The translations under genes and the position numbers were made by a program. Of a stretch of 62,580 nt of DNA, positions 44,380-57,500 are shown one piece after another. The notes beneath the pieces are model-generated. The model saw nothing but the letters and a program-made list of their open reading frames with translations, ran no database searches and had not been told where the DNA came from. This DNA is from Defluviitaleaceae bacterium (GTDB lineage: Bacteria; Bacillota; Clostridia; Lachnospirales; WQUN01): assembly GCA_009781755.1 (NCBI GenBank), contig WQVD01000014.1, positions 1 to 62,580 of the forward strand, written 5' to 3'. How positions within the stretch are numbered: the stretch's first letter is position 1; each line of letters begins with the position of its first letter.

Positions 44380-47300
44380 GTGGAGAAGAACAGGGTGCAC
44401 GCGACCCGGGGCCCGGGTCCGTCTCGTGTCAGTTACTCGCGCATTGCAGAAGTATTGGATATCCCCAATCTTATCGAAGTCCAGAAGGAAAGCTACCGCT
44501 GGTTCGTCAAGGAAGGTCTGAAGGAAGTTTTCCAAGACATTTCCCCCATTACGGACTATTCGGGCAATCTGGTGCTTGATCTTATCGATTTAACGCTTGA
44601 AGACAAACCCAAGCACACCATAGAAGAATGCAAAGAGCGCGACGCTACCTACGCCGCGCCGCTTCGCGTTAAGTGCCGCTTGCACAACAAAGAAGTCGAT
44701 GAAATCAAAGAGCAGGACATCTTTATGGGTGACTTCCCGCTCATGACCGCCAACGGTACCTTCATTATTAATGGCGCAGAACGTGTCATCGTATCGCAAT
44801 TGATGCGCTCGCCGGGTATTTACTACGGCATTTCGTATGACAAAGTGGGCAAGGTGTTGGTATCCACCAGCATCATCCCCAACCGCGGCGCATGGCTGGA
44901 GTTTGAAACCGACTCCAACGACGTGTTCCATGTGCGCATCGACCGCACGCGCAAAGTGCCCGTAACGGTGCTGATTCGCTCCTTGGGCGTGGGTACGGAC
45001 GAAGAAATCATCGAAAAATTCGGCGAAGACCCGAAGATTTTGGCTACTATCGAAAAAGACATCGCCAAGACCTACGAAGAAGGTTTAGTTGAAGCATACA
45101 AGCGCTTGCGTCCCGGCGAACCACCCACGGTCGAAGGCTCCGAATCGCTCCTGCGCAACATGTTCTTCGACCCTAAGCGTTATGACTTGGCGCGTGTCGG
45201 ACGTTACAAATTCAACAAGAAGTTAGCACTCAAAGCCCGCGTGCGTGGTTTTGTACTGGCCGCAGATGCCGTACATCCCACCACCGGCGACGTTATTTAT
45301 GAAGCCGGAACCGAGCTCACCGCCGACATGGCCGACCAAATCCAAAACGCGGGTTGCCCGCACGTTGACCTAGCCGTAGAAGGCCGCAGCGTGCGTGCGC
45401 TGTCCAACATGGCCGTTAATATCGACGAGCACATCGCCCATTTCGATTTGACCGCCGAGGATTTCGGCATCCGCGAGCGCGTGTATTATCCCGTGCTCAA
45501 ATCACTGTTGGCGCAACACGAAGACAAAGATGACCTATCCCGCGCCATCAAACTAAACATGGGCAAATTGCTGCCCAAGACCGTCACCTTCGAAGACATC
45601 ATGGCCACCATCAGCTACGGCATGGGCGTAGAATTCGGCATCGGCAACAAAGACGATATCGACCACTTGGGCAACCGCCGTATCCGCGCCGTCGGCGAAT
45701 TATTGCAAAACCAATTCCGCATCGGCCTGACCCGCATGGAGCGCGTCGTCAAGGAGCGCATGACCATCCAAGACATGGACATCGTGACCCCACAAGCGCT
45801 GATTAACATTCGCCCCGTAACAGCGGCGATCAAAGAATTCTTTGGCTCGTCACAGCTTTCTCAGTTCATGGGGCAGACCAACCCGTTGGACGAGCTTTCG
45901 CACAAGCGTCGTTTGTCCGCGTTGGGTCCCGGCGGCCTCTCGCGCGAGCGCGCAGGTTTCGAAGTGCGCGACGTACACAGTTCGCACTATGGCCGCATGT
46001 GCCCCATCGAAACGCCCGAGGGCCCCAACATCGGCCTTATTAACCAGCTTACCACTTACGCCCGCATCAACGAGTACGGCTTCATCGAGGCACCGTACCG
46101 CTTCGTATCGCACGAAGGCCGCGACAAGGGCGATGAACCCTATGTAACGGGCAACTTCATCTACGTCACCGCAGACGAAGAGGAAAACTACATCATCGCG
46201 CAGGCCAACGAGCCCCTCACCCCCGAGGGCAAATTCATTAACCGCCGCGTACAAGGCCGCTTCCGCGACGAAATCACGGAATTCGACAAAGCCCGTATCG
46301 ACTTGATGGATATTTCGCCCAAGCAAATCGTGTCCGTGGCCACGGCGTTGATTCCCTTCTTGGAAAACGACGACGTATCCCGCGCGTTGATGGGCTCCAA
46401 CATGCAACGTCAAGCCGTACCCCTCATGCGCACAGAATCCCCCGTGGTTGGCACGGGCATGGAGTACAAAGCCGCACTCGACAGCGGTGTTGTACTGCCC
46501 GCAGAAGTAGCCGGCACGGTCGAAGAAGTCACCGCCGCCTACATCACCATCCGCACAAATGAAGGTGCCAAGCATGTACAAAAACTAGCCAAATTCGCAC
46601 GTTCCAACCAAGGCACGTGCATTAACCAGCGCCCCATCGTTGAGAAGGGGCAACAAATAATCCAAGGCCAAATCATCGCCGACGGTCCTTCAACAGACAA
46701 TGGCGAGCTGGCACTGGGTAAGAACCCCCTCATCGGCTTCATGGCATGGGAAGGGTACAACTACGAGGACGCGATTCTCTTGAGCGAATCCCTCGTGCGC
46801 GACGACGTGTACACCTCCATCCACATTGAAGAATATGAAGCCGAAGCCCGCGACACCAAACTGGGGCCCGAGGAAATCACGCGCGACATCCCCAACGTGG
46901 GCGAAGACGCGATGAAAGACCTCGACCAAGACGGCATCATCCGCATCGGCGCAGAGGTAGGCCCCAATGACATCCTGGTAGGCAAAGTCACACCCAAGGG
47001 CGAAACCGAATTAACCGCAGAAGAACGCCTCCTGCGTGCCATCTTCGGCGAAAAAGCCCGCGAAGTCCGCGATACTTCCCTGCGTGTACCCCATGGTGAG
47101 TCCGGCATCGTCGTAGACGTAAAAGTCTTCACACGCGACAGCCGCAGCGAGCTGGCACCCGGTGCCAAACGCGATGAACTACCTGCCGGTGTTAACCAAC
47201 TTGTGCGCGTATACATCGCACAAAAACGCAAAATTTCCGTAGGCGACAAGATGGCAGGCCGCCATGGTAACAAGGGCGTAATCGCCAAGGTACTGCCCAT

Positions 47301-48561
47301 CGAGGATATGCCATTCCTGCCCAATGGCCGCCCGCTGGATATCGTGCTTAACCCGTTGGGCGTACCCAGCCGCATGAACATCGGTCAAGTACTGGAAGTC
47401 CACTTGGGCCTAGCCGCCAAAATCCTCGGCTGGAAAGCCGCCACCCCCGTTTTCGACGGCGCGTCTGAAATTGACATCATGGACACGCTTGACCTCGCCA
47501 ACGATTACGCCAACATGGAGTGGGATAACTTCAACAAAAAATGGAAAGACATCTTGGATGAGCAAATCATCAAAGACTTGGACGACAACAAAGAAAACCG
47601 CGAAGAATGGCAAGGTCTTAACATCGGGCGCGATGGCAAAATCCGCGTGCGCGACGGACGCAGTGGCGAATTCTTTGACAACCCCATCACCGTAGGCTTC
47701 ATGCATTATTTGAAGCTGCACCACTTGGTAGACGATAAAATCCACGCCCGTTCCACCGGCCCGTACTCGCTCGTAACCCAACAACCGTTGGGCGGTAAAG
47801 CGCAATTCGGCGGCCAACGCTTCGGCGAGATGGAAGTGTGGGCGTTGGAAGCTTATGGCGCATCCTACGCCTTGCAAGAAATTCTGACCGTAAAATCCGA
47901 CGACATCGTAGGCCGCGTCAAAACCTACGAAGCCATCGTCAAGGGCGAAAACATCCCCGAACCCGGCGTGCCCGAATCCTTTAAGGTACTGCTCAAGGAG
48001 TTGCAAGCCCTGTCGCTGGACGTAAAAGTGCTTAACGACCAAGACGTAGAAGTAGAAGTGCGCGAGTCCGTAGACGACGGCGACGGCTTCTCCACCACCG
48101 AAATCGTCAACATGGAAGGCTTGGAATCCGATACCGATCACGGTTATGTGCGCCGCTCCGCCGGCACCGCAGCCCCGGAACGTGCCGACGGCGAGCTGGA
48201 CTTAAGCGAAGACCTGGGCGAAGAACCCCCCGCCGAAGCCATGCTGGAAACCTCTGCGCTGGATGAAGCACTCGCCAACGCACAAGACGACCCCGACGCC
48301 ACTCCCGCCATCGACCTCGACTCCGCACTCGACATGGAGCTGGCCAAGAAGCTTGAAAGCGAATTGGACGACGAGCTCGAACAAGAACTTGAAAAAGATT
48401 TGGCAAAAGAAATAGAAGGCGAATCGTTCGACGCGGAAGCCACCGACTTGGGCGCGCTGCTGCTAGACGGCTTCGACTTGGACGATGACGAAGAAGAAAC
48501 CGGTATCGACGAAATGACGGACGAAGATTTTGGCATCATTGACGAAGACGAGGAGGTGTAG
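44380..48561 (+). CDS. rpoB: RNA polymerase beta subunit
   Basis: A 1393-residue RpoB starting at GTG (GGGG upstream). Conserved core is complete from [21 protein letters not shown] to the beta-flap and the [18 protein letters not shown] active-site loop ([16 protein letters not shown]). Two points are odd. The rifampicin region reads [17 protein letters not shown], with Gly498 at the place of E. coli Asp516. Beyond the usual end ([14 protein letters not shown]) there is a 163-residue tail (1231-1393) with about 60 Asp/Glu and only 7 Lys/Arg. rplJL genes do not precede it as they usually do. rpoC follows after 3 bp. Confidence 0.98.
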   Translation: MEKNRVHATRGPGPSRVSYSRIAEVLDIPNLIEVQKESYRWFVKEGLKEVFQDISPITDYSGNLVLDLIDLTLEDKPKHTIEECKERDATYAAPLRVKCRLHNKEVDEIKEQDIFMGDFPLMTANGTFIINGAERVIVSQLMRSPGIYYGISYDKVGKVLVSTSIIPNRGAWLEFETDSNDVFHVRIDRTRKVPVTVLIRSLGVGTDEEIIEKFGEDPKILATIEKDIAKTYEEGLVEAYKRLRPGEPPTVEGSESLLRNMFFDPKRYDLARVGRYKFNKKLALKARVRGFVLAADAVHPTTGDVIYEAGTELTADMADQIQNAGCPHVDLAVEGRSVRALSNMAVNIDEHIAHFDLTAEDFGIRERVYYPVLKSLLAQHEDKDDLSRAIKLNMGKLLPKTVTFEDIMATISYGMGVEFGIGNKDDIDHLGNRRIRAVGELLQNQFRIGLTRMERVVKERMTIQDMDIVTPQALINIRPVTAAIKEFFGSSQLSQFMGQTNPLDELSHKRRLSALGPGGLSRERAGFEVRDVHSSHYGRMCPIETPEGPNIGLINQLTTYARINEYGFIEAPYRFVSHEGRDKGDEPYVTGNFIYVTADEEENYIIAQANEPLTPEGKFINRRVQGRFRDEITEFDKARIDLMDISPKQIVSVATALIPFLENDDVSRALMGSNMQRQAVPLMRTESPVVGTGMEYKAALDSGVVLPAEVAGTVEEVTAAYITIRTNEGAKHVQKLAKFARSNQGTCINQRPIVEKGQQIIQGQIIADGPSTDNGELALGKNPLIGFMAWEGYNYEDAILLSESLVRDDVYTSIHIEEYEAEARDTKLGPEEITRDIPNVGEDAMKDLDQDGIIRIGAEVGPNDILVGKVTPKGETELTAEERLLRAIFGEKAREVRDTSLRVPHGESGIVVDVKVFTRDSRSELAPGAKRDELPAGVNQLVRVYIAQKRKISVGDKMAGRHGNKGVIAKVLPIEDMPFLPNGRPLDIVLNPLGVPSRMNIGQVLEVHLGLAAKILGWKAATPVFDGASEIDIMDTLDLANDYANMEWDNFNKKWKDILDEQIIKDLDDNKENREEWQGLNIGRDGKIRVRDGRSGEFFDNPITVGFMHYLKLHHLVDDKIHARSTGPYSLVTQQPLGGKAQFGGQRFGEMEVWALEAYGASYALQEILTVKSDDIVGRVKTYEAIVKGENIPEPGVPESFKVLLKELQALSLDVKVLNDQDVEVEVRESVDDGDGFSTTEIVNMEGLESDTDHGYVRRSAGTAAPERADGELDLSEDLGEEPPAEAMLETSALDEALANAQDDPDATPAIDLDSALDMELAKKLESELDDELEQELEKDLAKEIEGESFDAEATDLGALLLDGFDLDDDEEETGIDEMTDEDFGIIDEDEEV

Positions 48562-48564
48562 GCG

Positions 48565-51500
48565 ATGAGGAATGAATCAGATGTAAGAAGCTTCCAAGGC
48601 GAACGCAGCCAACGCGATATATCCGAACGCAACCTCTCCGAACCGGGGATGACGTTCTCGTCTATTAAAATCGGCTTGGCCAGCCCGGAAAAAATCCGCG
48701 AATGGTCACGCGGCGAAGTAAAAAAACCTGAAACCATCAACTACCGCACGCTCAAACCCGAGCGCGATGGTTTATTCTGCGAGCGCATCTTTGGCCCCAA
48801 CAAAGATTGGGAATGCCACTGCGGCAAGTACAAACGCATCCGTTATAAAGGTGTGGTGTGCGATCGCTGCGGCGTAGAAGTCACCAAATCAAAAGTCCGC
48901 CGCGAACGCATGGGCCATATCGAATTGGCTGCGCCCGTATCGCATATTTGGTATTTCCGCGGCATTCCGTCACGCATGGGGCTTATCCTCGGCATGTCGC
49001 CCCGCGCGTTGGAAAAAGTGCTGTACTTTGCCGCTTACGTCGTGCTTGATCCGGGCGACACCGGCATGGCCGCCAAAACCTTGCTAACCGACCGTGAATA
49101 CCGCGAAGCACTGGATAAATTCGGCGCATATAAAAACGGCCCCGGCGGCACGCGCGTACCCACCTTCACCGTGGGCATGGGTGCCGAAGCCGTTAAGGAA
49201 CTCCTGCTCGCCATCGACTTGGAAGGCGAAGCGGAAGAACTCAAAGTTCTGCTCAAAGATGCAACGGGTCAAAAACGCCTGCGCTATATTAAGAAGCTGG
49301 AAGTTATCGAAGCGTTCCGCTTATCGGGCAACCACCCCGAATGGATGATTTTGGACACGATTCCCGTCATCCCGCCGGATTTGCGCCCGATGGTACAGCT
49401 GGACGGCGGCCGCTTTGCCACGTCCGACTTGAACGACTTGTACCGCCGCGTAATCAACCGCAACAACCGCTTGAAGCGTTTGCTCGACTTGGGCGCGCCT
49501 GACATCATTGTGCGCAACGAGAAGCGCATGTTGCAAGAAGCCGTTGACGCGCTCATCAACAATGGCCGCCGTGGCCGCCCTGTAACGGGCCCCGGCAACC
49601 GCCCCTTGAAATCCCTGTCCGACCTGCTGACCGGTAAACAAGGCCGCTTCCGCCAGAACTTGCTGGGCAAGCGCGTGGACTATTCCGGCCGTTCGGTAAT
49701 CGTGGTCGGACCCAAATTAAAAATTTACCAATGCGGACTCCCGCGTGAGATGGCTATTGAACTCTTCAAACCCTTCGTCATGAAAAAGCTCGTGGCCGAC
49801 AACCACGCCCACAACATCAAATCCGCCAAGCGCATGGTCGAAAAACTCGAACCCCGTGTATGGGATGCGTTGGAAGATGTCATCAAAGAACATCCCATCA
49901 TGCTCAACCGCGCACCAACGCTGCACAGGCTGGGCATCCAAGCCTTCGAGCCGGTACTGGTAGAAGGTCGCGCTTTGATGTTGCACCCGCTGGTATGCGC
50001 CGCTTACAACGCCGACTTCGACGGCGACCAAATGGCCGTACACGTGCCCCTGTCCGTAGAGGCACAAGCCGAATGCCGCTTCTTGCTGCTGGCACCCAAC
50101 AACTTACTCAAACCCTCCGATGGCTCACCCATTACGGTACCGACCAAGGACATGGTTATGGGCATTTATTACCTCACCAGCGTGCGCGACGGCAAACTGG
50201 GCGAAGGTAAGGTATTCGTAGACGACGATGAATGCTTGTTGGCACTGGACAACGGCGAAGCACACCTGCACGCCAAAGTCAAAGTACGCCGCACACATCC
50301 CATCACCGGCGAAACCAAACTCATCGAAACTACTCCCGGACGCGTCATCTTCAACCAAGCTATCCCGCAGGATTTAGGCTTCATCAATCGCGAAGAAGAC
50401 CCTTGGTCATTGGAAGTCAACGAACGCGTCAATAATAAATTGCTGTCCAAGATTGTCACCCGTTGTATCAATAAACACGGTAACGTCAAAACTTCAGATT
50501 CCTTGGACAATATCAAGGACTTGGGCTTCAAATACGCCACACAAAGCGCGTTGTCCGTGTCCGTTACCGACATGGAAGTACCCGAAACCAAGCCCGAAAT
50601 CCTAGCCGAAGCCGAAAAAGCCGTTGACGGTGTGTACCGTTTGTTCCGCCGCGGCCTCATGACCGACGAGGAGCGCGTAACCAAAGTACTGCAAACTTGG
50701 CACGAAGCCACCGACAAAGTCACTCGCGACCTCATGGCCGGACTCAAAGAGGACAACAGCGTATTCATGATGCTGGACTCCGGCGCACGCGGCTCCGTCG
50801 TGCAAATGAAGCAAATGGCCGGTATGCGCGGCTTGATTTCGTCGCCCACGGGTAAAACATTGGAAATCCCCGTGCGCTCCAACTACCGCGAAGGTCTGAC
50901 CGTACTCGAATACTTCATCTCCGGTCACTCCGCGCGTAAAGGGCTGTCCGACACGGCATTGCGTACCGCCGACTCCGGTTACTTGACGCGCCGCATGGTA
51001 GACGTATCACAAGATATCATCATCCGCGAGGAAGATTGTGTATCGGGCGACGACCCCATTCCCAAGTTGGATATTTCCGCGTTCATGGACGGAGAAGTCG
51101 TGATCGAATCCTTGGCCGACCGTATCCGCGGCCGCTGGGCAACCGAAGACATCTTCCACCCCGAAACAGGTGTGCTGCTAACGCAAAACGACGCGCTCAT
51201 CTCTCCCGACGCTGCCGACGCCATCGAAGCTGCGGGCATCACCACCGTGTACGTGCGTACTGTGCTGACTTGTCGCAGCCGCATTGGCCTGTGCGCCAAG
51301 TGCTACGGCGCCAACATGGCCAGTGGCCGTGCCGTGCGCATCGGTGAATCGGTCGGTATCATCGCCGCGCAATCCATCGGCGAGCCGGGCACACAGCTTA
51401 CGATGCGTACTTTCCAGGTAGGCGGCGTTGCTACCAACGAAGACATCACCAAGGGTCTGCCCCGCGTAGAAGAAATCTTCGAGGCGCGCAAACCCAAGGG

Positions 51501-52224
51501 CTTGGCCATCATTGCCGAATTCCCCGGGCGCATCAGCATCAGCGACAATAAAAAGAAGCGCGAGGTCATCATCACCAATCACGAAACCGGCGATGAAAAA
51601 GCCTATTTGATCCCCTACGGTTCGCGTATCAAAGTCCACTCCGGCGACATGGTGGAGGCAGGCAGCGAACTGACCGAAGGCTCCGTGTACCCGCACGACA
51701 TCCTCAAAATCAAAGGCCTGCGCGGCGTGCAAGACTATATGATTCAAGAAGTACAGCGCGTATACGACTTACACGGTGTAGATATCAACGACAAACACAT
51801 CGAAGTCATCGTGCGTCAAATGCTCAAGCGCATCAAAGTGGACGAAAACGGCGACACCGGTTTATTACCCGGCTCGCTCATCGACTGGTTGGAATTTGAA
51901 GAAGTGAACAAGGAAACCGTGGCCCAAGGCGGCGAACCCGCCACCGGCACCCGCGTATTGCTGGGTATCACCAAGGCCTCCCTTGCCACCGACTCGTTCC
52001 TGTCCGCCGCATCCTTCCAGGAAACCACCCGCGTATTGACCGAAGCGTCCATCCGCGGCAAAGAAGACCGTCTCATCGGCCTCAAGGAAAATGTTATCAT
52101 CGGCCAGCTTATCCCCGCCGGTACAGGCATGCCCATGTACCGCAGCATAGAAGTTTCCAACGCACCCGGGTATGACGACAGCGACGACGATGATCTGTTT
52201 TATCCGACGGTGGCTAGACGGTAG
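48565..52224 (+). CDS. rpoC: RNA polymerase beta' subunit
   Basis: A 1219-residue RpoC. The zinc ribbon is C84, C86, C99, C102 (ECHCGKYK...VCDRC). The catalytic magnesium loop is NADFDGDQ, and the C-terminal zinc-binding cysteines lie in [21 protein letters not shown] before the ATG at 48565 supports this start. It gives a 28-residue polar N-terminal extension before the usual [16 protein letters not shown] terminator follows at 52257. Confidence 0.98.
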   Translation: MRNESDVRSFQGERSQRDISERNLSEPGMTFSSIKIGLASPEKIREWSRGEVKKPETINYRTLKPERDGLFCERIFGPNKDWECHCGKYKRIRYKGVVCDRCGVEVTKSKVRRERMGHIELAAPVSHIWYFRGIPSRMGLILGMSPRALEKVLYFAAYVVLDPGDTGMAAKTLLTDREYREALDKFGAYKNGPGGTRVPTFTVGMGAEAVKELLLAIDLEGEAEELKVLLKDATGQKRLRYIKKLEVIEAFRLSGNHPEWMILDTIPVIPPDLRPMVQLDGGRFATSDLNDLYRRVINRNNRLKRLLDLGAPDIIVRNEKRMLQEAVDALINNGRRGRPVTGPGNRPLKSLSDLLTGKQGRFRQNLLGKRVDYSGRSVIVVGPKLKIYQCGLPREMAIELFKPFVMKKLVADNHAHNIKSAKRMVEKLEPRVWDALEDVIKEHPIMLNRAPTLHRLGIQAFEPVLVEGRALMLHPLVCAAYNADFDGDQMAVHVPLSVEAQAECRFLLLAPNNLLKPSDGSPITVPTKDMVMGIYYLTSVRDGKLGEGKVFVDDDECLLALDNGEAHLHAKVKVRRTHPITGETKLIETTPGRVIFNQAIPQDLGFINREEDPWSLEVNERVNNKLLSKIVTRCINKHGNVKTSDSLDNIKDLGFKYATQSALSVSVTDMEVPETKPEILAEAEKAVDGVYRLFRRGLMTDEERVTKVLQTWHEATDKVTRDLMAGLKEDNSVFMMLDSGARGSVVQMKQMAGMRGLISSPTGKTLEIPVRSNYREGLTVLEYFISGHSARKGLSDTALRTADSGYLTRRMVDVSQDIIIREEDCVSGDDPIPKLDISAFMDGEVVIESLADRIRGRWATEDIFHPETGVLLTQNDALISPDAADAIEAAGITTVYVRTVLTCRSRIGLCAKCYGANMASGRAVRIGESVGIIAAQSIGEPGTQLTMRTFQVGGVATNEDITKGLPRVEEIFEARKPKGLAIIAEFPGRISISDNKKKREVIITNHETGDEKAYLIPYGSRIKVHSGDMVEAGSELTEGSVYPHDILKIKGLRGVQDYMIQEVQRVYDLHGVDINDKHIEVIVRQMLKRIKVDENGDTGLLPGSLIDWLEFEEVNKETVAQGGEPATGTRVLLGITKASLATDSFLSAASFQETTRVLTEASIRGKEDRLIGLKENVIIGQLIPAGTGMPMYRSIEVSNAPGYDDSDDDDLFYPTVARR

Positions 52225-52256
52225 GATGGTAGCAATTTAATAACACTGACTTGCAA

Positions 52257-52292
52257 AAGGCTGCTTCGCTAACACGAAGCAGCCTTTTTTTG
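52257..52292 (+). terminator. Terminator of the rpoBC operon
   Basis: Stem AAGGCTGCTTCG/CGAAGCAGCCTT followed by TTTTTTTT. Confidence 0.9.
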
Positions 52293-52318
52293 TGCCGCTC
52301 TATTACGCCGCGCAAATC

Positions 52319-52419
52319 CAGTTGGTGGCAACTTGCCACTAATTGATTTTGGGCGTCCACACAAAAACCAATTTTATCGGCGTTATCATTCAACCGGTCG
52401 CAATTTGCGACCGGTTGAA
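52319..52419. repeat. Paired-hairpin intergenic element, copy 2
   Basis: Hairpin A at 52319-52345 (CAGTTGGTGGCAA...TTGCCACTAATTG) and hairpin B at 52389-52419 (TTCAACCGGTCGCAATTTGC and its complement). They are separated by 43 bp. The gap between rpoC and the next gene (about 400 bp) holds the terminator, this element and an AT-rich stretch with no gene. Confidence 0.8.
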
Positions 52420-52621
52420 ATTTTATCCAGCGATCTTCAACCAATTTGAATGTCAAGGGAAGCTTGCGACACAAGACATTCGATAAAATAATTAACAATT
52501 GGAAACCTTTCTCCATGCGGCATCAACGGCGCATTATAATCAAGCGAGAATGTATTATTGCTATTTATAAATTATTAATGAATTTAGTGTCACACTTTAT
52601 ATTCTTGAACCCTATATACAT

Positions 52622-53035
52622 GTGAAAGCCTTTTTTGGGCGGATTAAGAAAATGTGTAGAGGGGTTGCGGATCGTTTGGACAAGGCCATGAATGCAAATA
52701 ACGATCGGCACGCACAAGCGTTTGCTCCGCCGCCGCAAAAAAACGTCGATATGCCCGATATACCCCGGGCTTTTATCAACAACGTGAATGCCAAGCTCAT
52801 TTTGTCGCACACGGTGGAGGAATTTGCATTCGAAGAACAACAGGTAATTTACTATTATTGCTATTTGGCCATACCCGCCTCAATGATTGCCAAGGCCATG
52901 GACATGACCGAAGCGCACATAAACAGCGTACTGGGGCTGTACTGCGAACGATTAAAAAGCACATTGGCTTTTTTCATGAAAGCACTGCCCTATGATTCAC
53001 AAGACAAACTGGATGTAAAGGAAATCCTTTTATAA
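52622..53035 (+). CDS. Small sigma-region-4-like HTH protein
   Basis: A 137-residue protein starting at GTG 52622. After a basic N-terminus (FFGRIKKMCRGVADRLDK) and a Pro-rich linker, residues 65-120 read TVEEFAFEEQQVIYYYCYLAIPASMIAKAMDMTEAHINSVL, a helix-turn-helix resembling sigma region 4. The ribosome binding site is not clear. It lies 16 bp before the ECF sigma gene, so the two are likely co-expressed. It may bind DNA or the sigma factor. The family is not known to me. Confidence 0.6.
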   Translation: MKAFFGRIKKMCRGVADRLDKAMNANNDRHAQAFAPPPQKNVDMPDIPRAFINNVNAKLILSHTVEEFAFEEQQVIYYYCYLAIPASMIAKAMDMTEAHINSVLGLYCERLKSTLAFFMKALPYDSQDKLDVKEILL

Positions 53036-53051
53036 CAAAACGCGAGACGAG

Positions 53052-54491
53052 GTGTTTTTCATCAAATTCGATTACGACTTTAATGATGTTGTCCGCAGGC
53101 TGCACAGCGGTGACGCCAGTGCTTTTGACGAAATCTACGCAAGGTGTTGTGCACCCATTGCTTTTTTGTGCCGCAAATTTTGTGATAACCCAGAAGACGC
53201 AGAAGAAGTCGTACAGGATACCTTCATTATCGCGTACAAAAAAAAGAACGAACTACTGGGCGATACCTTGCTAGCCTACTTGAAAAAAATCGCCATCCAC
53301 CAATGCTTTGACAAACGCAAAAAACAAACTTATCAGCAGTCCTTCATTTATTCTTTTGATGATGTGACCGACGACATTGCAGACTCGGACGTTGATTTCC
53401 TGCCGGCCGAATCCTTGCAAAACAAAGAACGCCAACGCGAACTATTGCAAATCATCAACCAACTGCCGCGCAACCAACGCGAAATTACATACTTGTACTA
53501 TTACTTCGACTTTAATACGGAAGAAATCGCCGTTATTTGCAATTGCACGAGTATGAACGTGCGCAAAATTTTGCAACGCGCACGCGCAGCCATTCGGGCG
53601 AGGTTGGAAGGAAAACCCCTGCGCAAGCCCAAAACTTCTATTGCATTGGTGGCCATTGGTACGGCACTGGGTGCGCTCATACGCGCAGAAGAGCAAGTTT
53701 TTGCCGCCGCTTATATCCCCACCGCTGCGTGTTATACCGGTGCATCGGCTACGATGGCTGCAGCAACTACGGCTGCCGCGGCAACCTCTACCGCCACGGC
53801 GTTAAAAGTTTGCGTAATGGCGGCTTGTTTAATCACCGCAGGTTTTGTGGCTACTGCGTTGCATACCTTGTCCGAATTGTCGGCAGAAACAGATGTTTAT
53901 CACGACTGCAGCTGCAGCCCGGTGCTGATGATGCACGAATCACCACCGCACACTGCACCCCCCATCGAAGCCCCGACCGAGCCACCCCCACAAACAACCG
54001 AACCACCCGAACCGCCATACACCTCACAAGAATCCGAACATATCGAACCACCCACGCACATAGAAGAACCGCTTCCAACCATACCACCCCCCACGCTGCC
54101 GCCAACAACAACCGTGGCCGCAACCCCCGAACCCACCGCACCACCCATCACCATCCCCCCGGCAACCGAGCCGCCCACTCCCCCCCCCGCCGAACCCCCG
54201 CCCGCACCCATCGACCGAACCGCAGAAATCATGGCGCGCTTGGCAAATGCACACACACCCGCCGCCGTAGACGCCATTATCCAAGAGTACGGCTTTGCAT
54301 ATGCCGCCTCGATGCACAGCTTTACGGGGATGGCACTGCGCTTTTATTCGCTGGATGACGGCAGTGGCGACATTTTGATTGGTACCGGTGTGTATGACGA
54401 CGGCAGCGGTTGGTATATGCGGTTTGATTTATTCGCAATCGGGCAAATGCCTGTTGATATATTGCAACGCCTGCGGTTTATGGAGCAGTAA
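53052..54491 (+). CDS. Membrane-anchored ECF sigma factor with Pro-rich outside domain
   Basis: A 479-residue fusion. Residues 10-60 are sigma region 2 (GDASAFDEIYARCCAPIAFLCRKFCDNPEDAEEVVQDTF) and about 135-185 region 4 (LPRNQREITYLYYY..TEEIAVICNCTSMNVRKILQRARAAIRARL). Then hydrophobic stretches (about 197-210 and 255-278) form the membrane anchor. About 100 residues rich in Pro, Thr and Glu and a compact 85-residue C-terminal domain follow (TAEIMARLANAHTPAAVDAIIQEYGFAYAAS...). No separate anti-sigma factor lies nearby. The start is GTG 53052, whose ribosome binding site overlaps it. The adhesin gene follows after 31 bp. Confidence 0.85.
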   Translation: MFFIKFDYDFNDVVRRLHSGDASAFDEIYARCCAPIAFLCRKFCDNPEDAEEVVQDTFIIAYKKKNELLGDTLLAYLKKIAIHQCFDKRKKQTYQQSFIYSFDDVTDDIADSDVDFLPAESLQNKERQRELLQIINQLPRNQREITYLYYYFDFNTEEIAVICNCTSMNVRKILQRARAAIRARLEGKPLRKPKTSIALVAIGTALGALIRAEEQVFAAAYIPTAACYTGASATMAAATTAAAATSTATALKVCVMAACLITAGFVATALHTLSELSAETDVYHDCSCSPVLMMHESPPHTAPPIEAPTEPPPQTTEPPEPPYTSQESEHIEPPTHIEEPLPTIPPPTLPPTTTVAATPEPTAPPITIPPATEPPTPPPAEPPPAPIDRTAEIMARLANAHTPAAVDAIIQEYGFAYAASMHSFTGMALRFYSLDDGSGDILIGTGVYDDGSGWYMRFDLFAIGQMPVDILQRLRFMEQ

Positions 54492-54522
54492 CCACTCATC
54501 ATTGAAAGGTAGGTATTTCCGC

Positions 54523-57500
54523 ATGAAAACAAGCAATAAAAAACGCACCGTGATTTTCTTTCTCATCTGTACTCTGTTGGTGTCTACACTGGGGCATTTT
54601 GCCTTTGGTAGCGCACCCGGCCCCGGCGTGGGCGAATGGTCGTACATAGGTGGCGGCACCGCACGCACCACATTTTTATTGAGGCATAATACCACGGGAG
54701 ACACCCGCGGCACTTTTTGCATAGGGTTGGGCACATCACCCATCGGGCGCAATTATCGGCGCGTGGATGAAGCAACTATACAAAATTTGCGCGGCGGCGG
54801 TTCATTGCCGTCCAGTGTTATTGCACAAATGCGCTACGCCATTACGGTTATGTACACGGTATATAATGGCAACGCCATTGATGGGCGGCTTGTACAAGAA
54901 CGCGGTTTGCCCGCGCGTACACGGCAACGCCCCCTCGGCCCCGTTTTCACACAAGCATTGGTGTGGGAACGGCAGCATATGCACAACCCCTCCTTGTTCG
55001 GTTCGCCCGCCAATTCATTAAACGGAATCCCCGGCGGCGCATTCACGCAGGCCGAGCGCGATTTCTTCTTCGCGCATCAGTTGCCGGGTAATGCAACGTT
55101 GGGCGTGGCTGTTAGCGGAAATACTGGTACGGCGGCGTCTCCGGCAGTGGCCGGTTTGCTTACCGGATTGGTAGGACCGTTCACCGTTAATTATACCGCG
55201 GGCAGCCATGCGTCATTGCAAGCAGCCAACGGTACCCCGACTTTCCGCGTGGCACAGCCTGATAGGGCGGCCATCGTAGTACGCCAAGGCGGCCAACTCA
55301 CACAAACCGACCGCGTTCGCTTGGGGCAAGAATTCTACCTTGCGCCGCGCATCCCCGGTGTACAAAGCGTTAATTTGGTGTCCAACGGCGCGGTCATCAC
55401 CGGCATGACGGATTATTTCTTTACCCGCGGTGGACAACCACAATTTGGCGTGACTTTTGATACATGGCAAGGGCAAACCTTCCATTTTAATAGCGATGAC
55501 TTGAGCAACCTCGTAAACAAACAAGTCCAAGACGCTAACGGCAATTGGGTAGACCACGCATACTTGCAACCCGGCGCAGAAGCGTTATTTAGAGTAACCG
55601 TAACCGCACCCTCTACCGCAGGATTGGACTTGCTTTTCACCCCCGCACCCATGAACGAAGCATGGCGCTTGGCACAACGCCCCATCCCCATCTACACCCC
55701 CGAACACTTAAACACCATGCGCAACCATTCCAATATTAATCACGAATTGCGAAGCGACCTTTGCTTGGTCGAATGGGGTGCATGGACACCCATTCCCACT
55801 TTCACCGCTACACTGGAGGGGAATGGGCATACCATCTCCGGTTTGCGTGTTACTAACAATACAACGACAACCGGTGTTGCCGGATTGTTCCATACATTAA
55901 ATAATGCAACAATCCGCAACCTGCATCTTCTTGACATAGAACTACGTGCCGGCGGCAACGCGGGTGCACTGGCGGGCACATGGCTAGGCACCAACGGCAG
56001 CATTGATAATGTACACGCCAACAATGTGCGGATATTTGCAGGCGGCGGCAACCCGGATGCCATCCGCTTGTACTCCATCGCCGGCGGGTTAATTGGTCAA
56101 TCCGGCTCCGGCAATGCACAGCCGCACTTAAACAGAATTAATAATTCGTCTGTACAAAATTTATCCATCCAATTTAATACAGCCACGCCCGCCCCCCATA
56201 TGCTGCGTTGGGGGGGCGTCATCGGCGAAACGGACAGCTTAGGTGTGTACAACACCCATGTAAATAATATTACCATCACTACACCGCGGAACTTGCGCGG
56301 TTGGGTTAACTTTAATGCCACCAACCACGTGACCCAAGTGGGGCATGGCGGCGGTGTTGGCGGCATCGTAGGTTCTGTACGTCCTACGTCTTCCGGGCGC
56401 ACCATCGGCGTTACGAACAGTAGTGCCACCAATGTCACTTTTAATAACGCCATCGGTATGGTCAGTTATGGCGGTATCATCGGCCATGCAATTCGTAGTC
56501 ATGCCGTGCAAGGCTACGTAGACATCAGCGACCTTAGTGTTAACAACTTGCGCGTTACGCTGGCCAACAACACTGCCCAATTGTGGGCAACCGCATCCGA
56601 CCCCTTCCGCGAATCGGTATTCGTGGGCGGTATTGCCGGACGTGTCAGCGAATTCGGCCAACATCACACCGGTTGGCCCGCAAGACAACATGTGTTTATG
56701 CAAAACCTGCATGTCAACGGATTTACCCTCACGACCGCAGATGCTTTTAATCATCCCATTTTAGCAGGCGGCATCTTGGGTGGTTTTGGCGGTACCAATA
56801 CCACCACCAACCCCACTGCAGCACATATGGGTATGAACGACATTACCATACGCAACGGCGATGTCGCCGGATTAAACTTTAACTTTGCGCACACTACGGG
56901 CAATGCCAATAACGGCATCGGTGGCGTGGTAGGCCGCGGCATTCCTTATAGAGTCTCCACGTCCAACCCGCCCGGCACGGGTACGCATCCCCCGCAACGG
57001 TATGCATCACACATTCGCATCACAGACGTGCGCGTTGCCGGCAGCATAAACCGTGCAGCGGGAGCTGTTAATGGCACCATCCACGGTACGCGTACACTCC
57101 TGCGCGTTAATACGGCCGTAACCGGTGCAACGGTAACTGGGCACGTAACCGGCGCACCTAATCTTACCAACCCCGGCACGAACACGCCCGCAGCAGATCG
57201 CTTCTCCAACGACTTCTCCACCTTGCGTTACAACGAGTTTTTGAACCGTCCGTGGTGGCTGGGTGGCTCCGGTTATGTTTGCACGGTATGTGATGACTGC
57301 GATGCCGCACTCGAATGCGAAGTATGCGACGGCAACGAACCGGAATGTGTGTATTGCCCTGTCGTAACCACTTGTGAAGCACGTGCGCCGCTGGATCGAC
57401 TGGGCGCAGGCAGGCACACTTTTTGGGTGTTCGATCACTTCGATGGCGGCCCTCGCCTAAACCCCGATCAATTATTATTTAGAGATGCTGGCGGCAACTT

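Noticed and set aside
44280..44579. GTG ORF just upstream and overlapping rpoB with AGGAGG beside it
   Set aside because: The AGGAGG is directly adjacent to the GTG with no spacing, and the frame runs out of phase through rpoB. It is more likely leader RNA.
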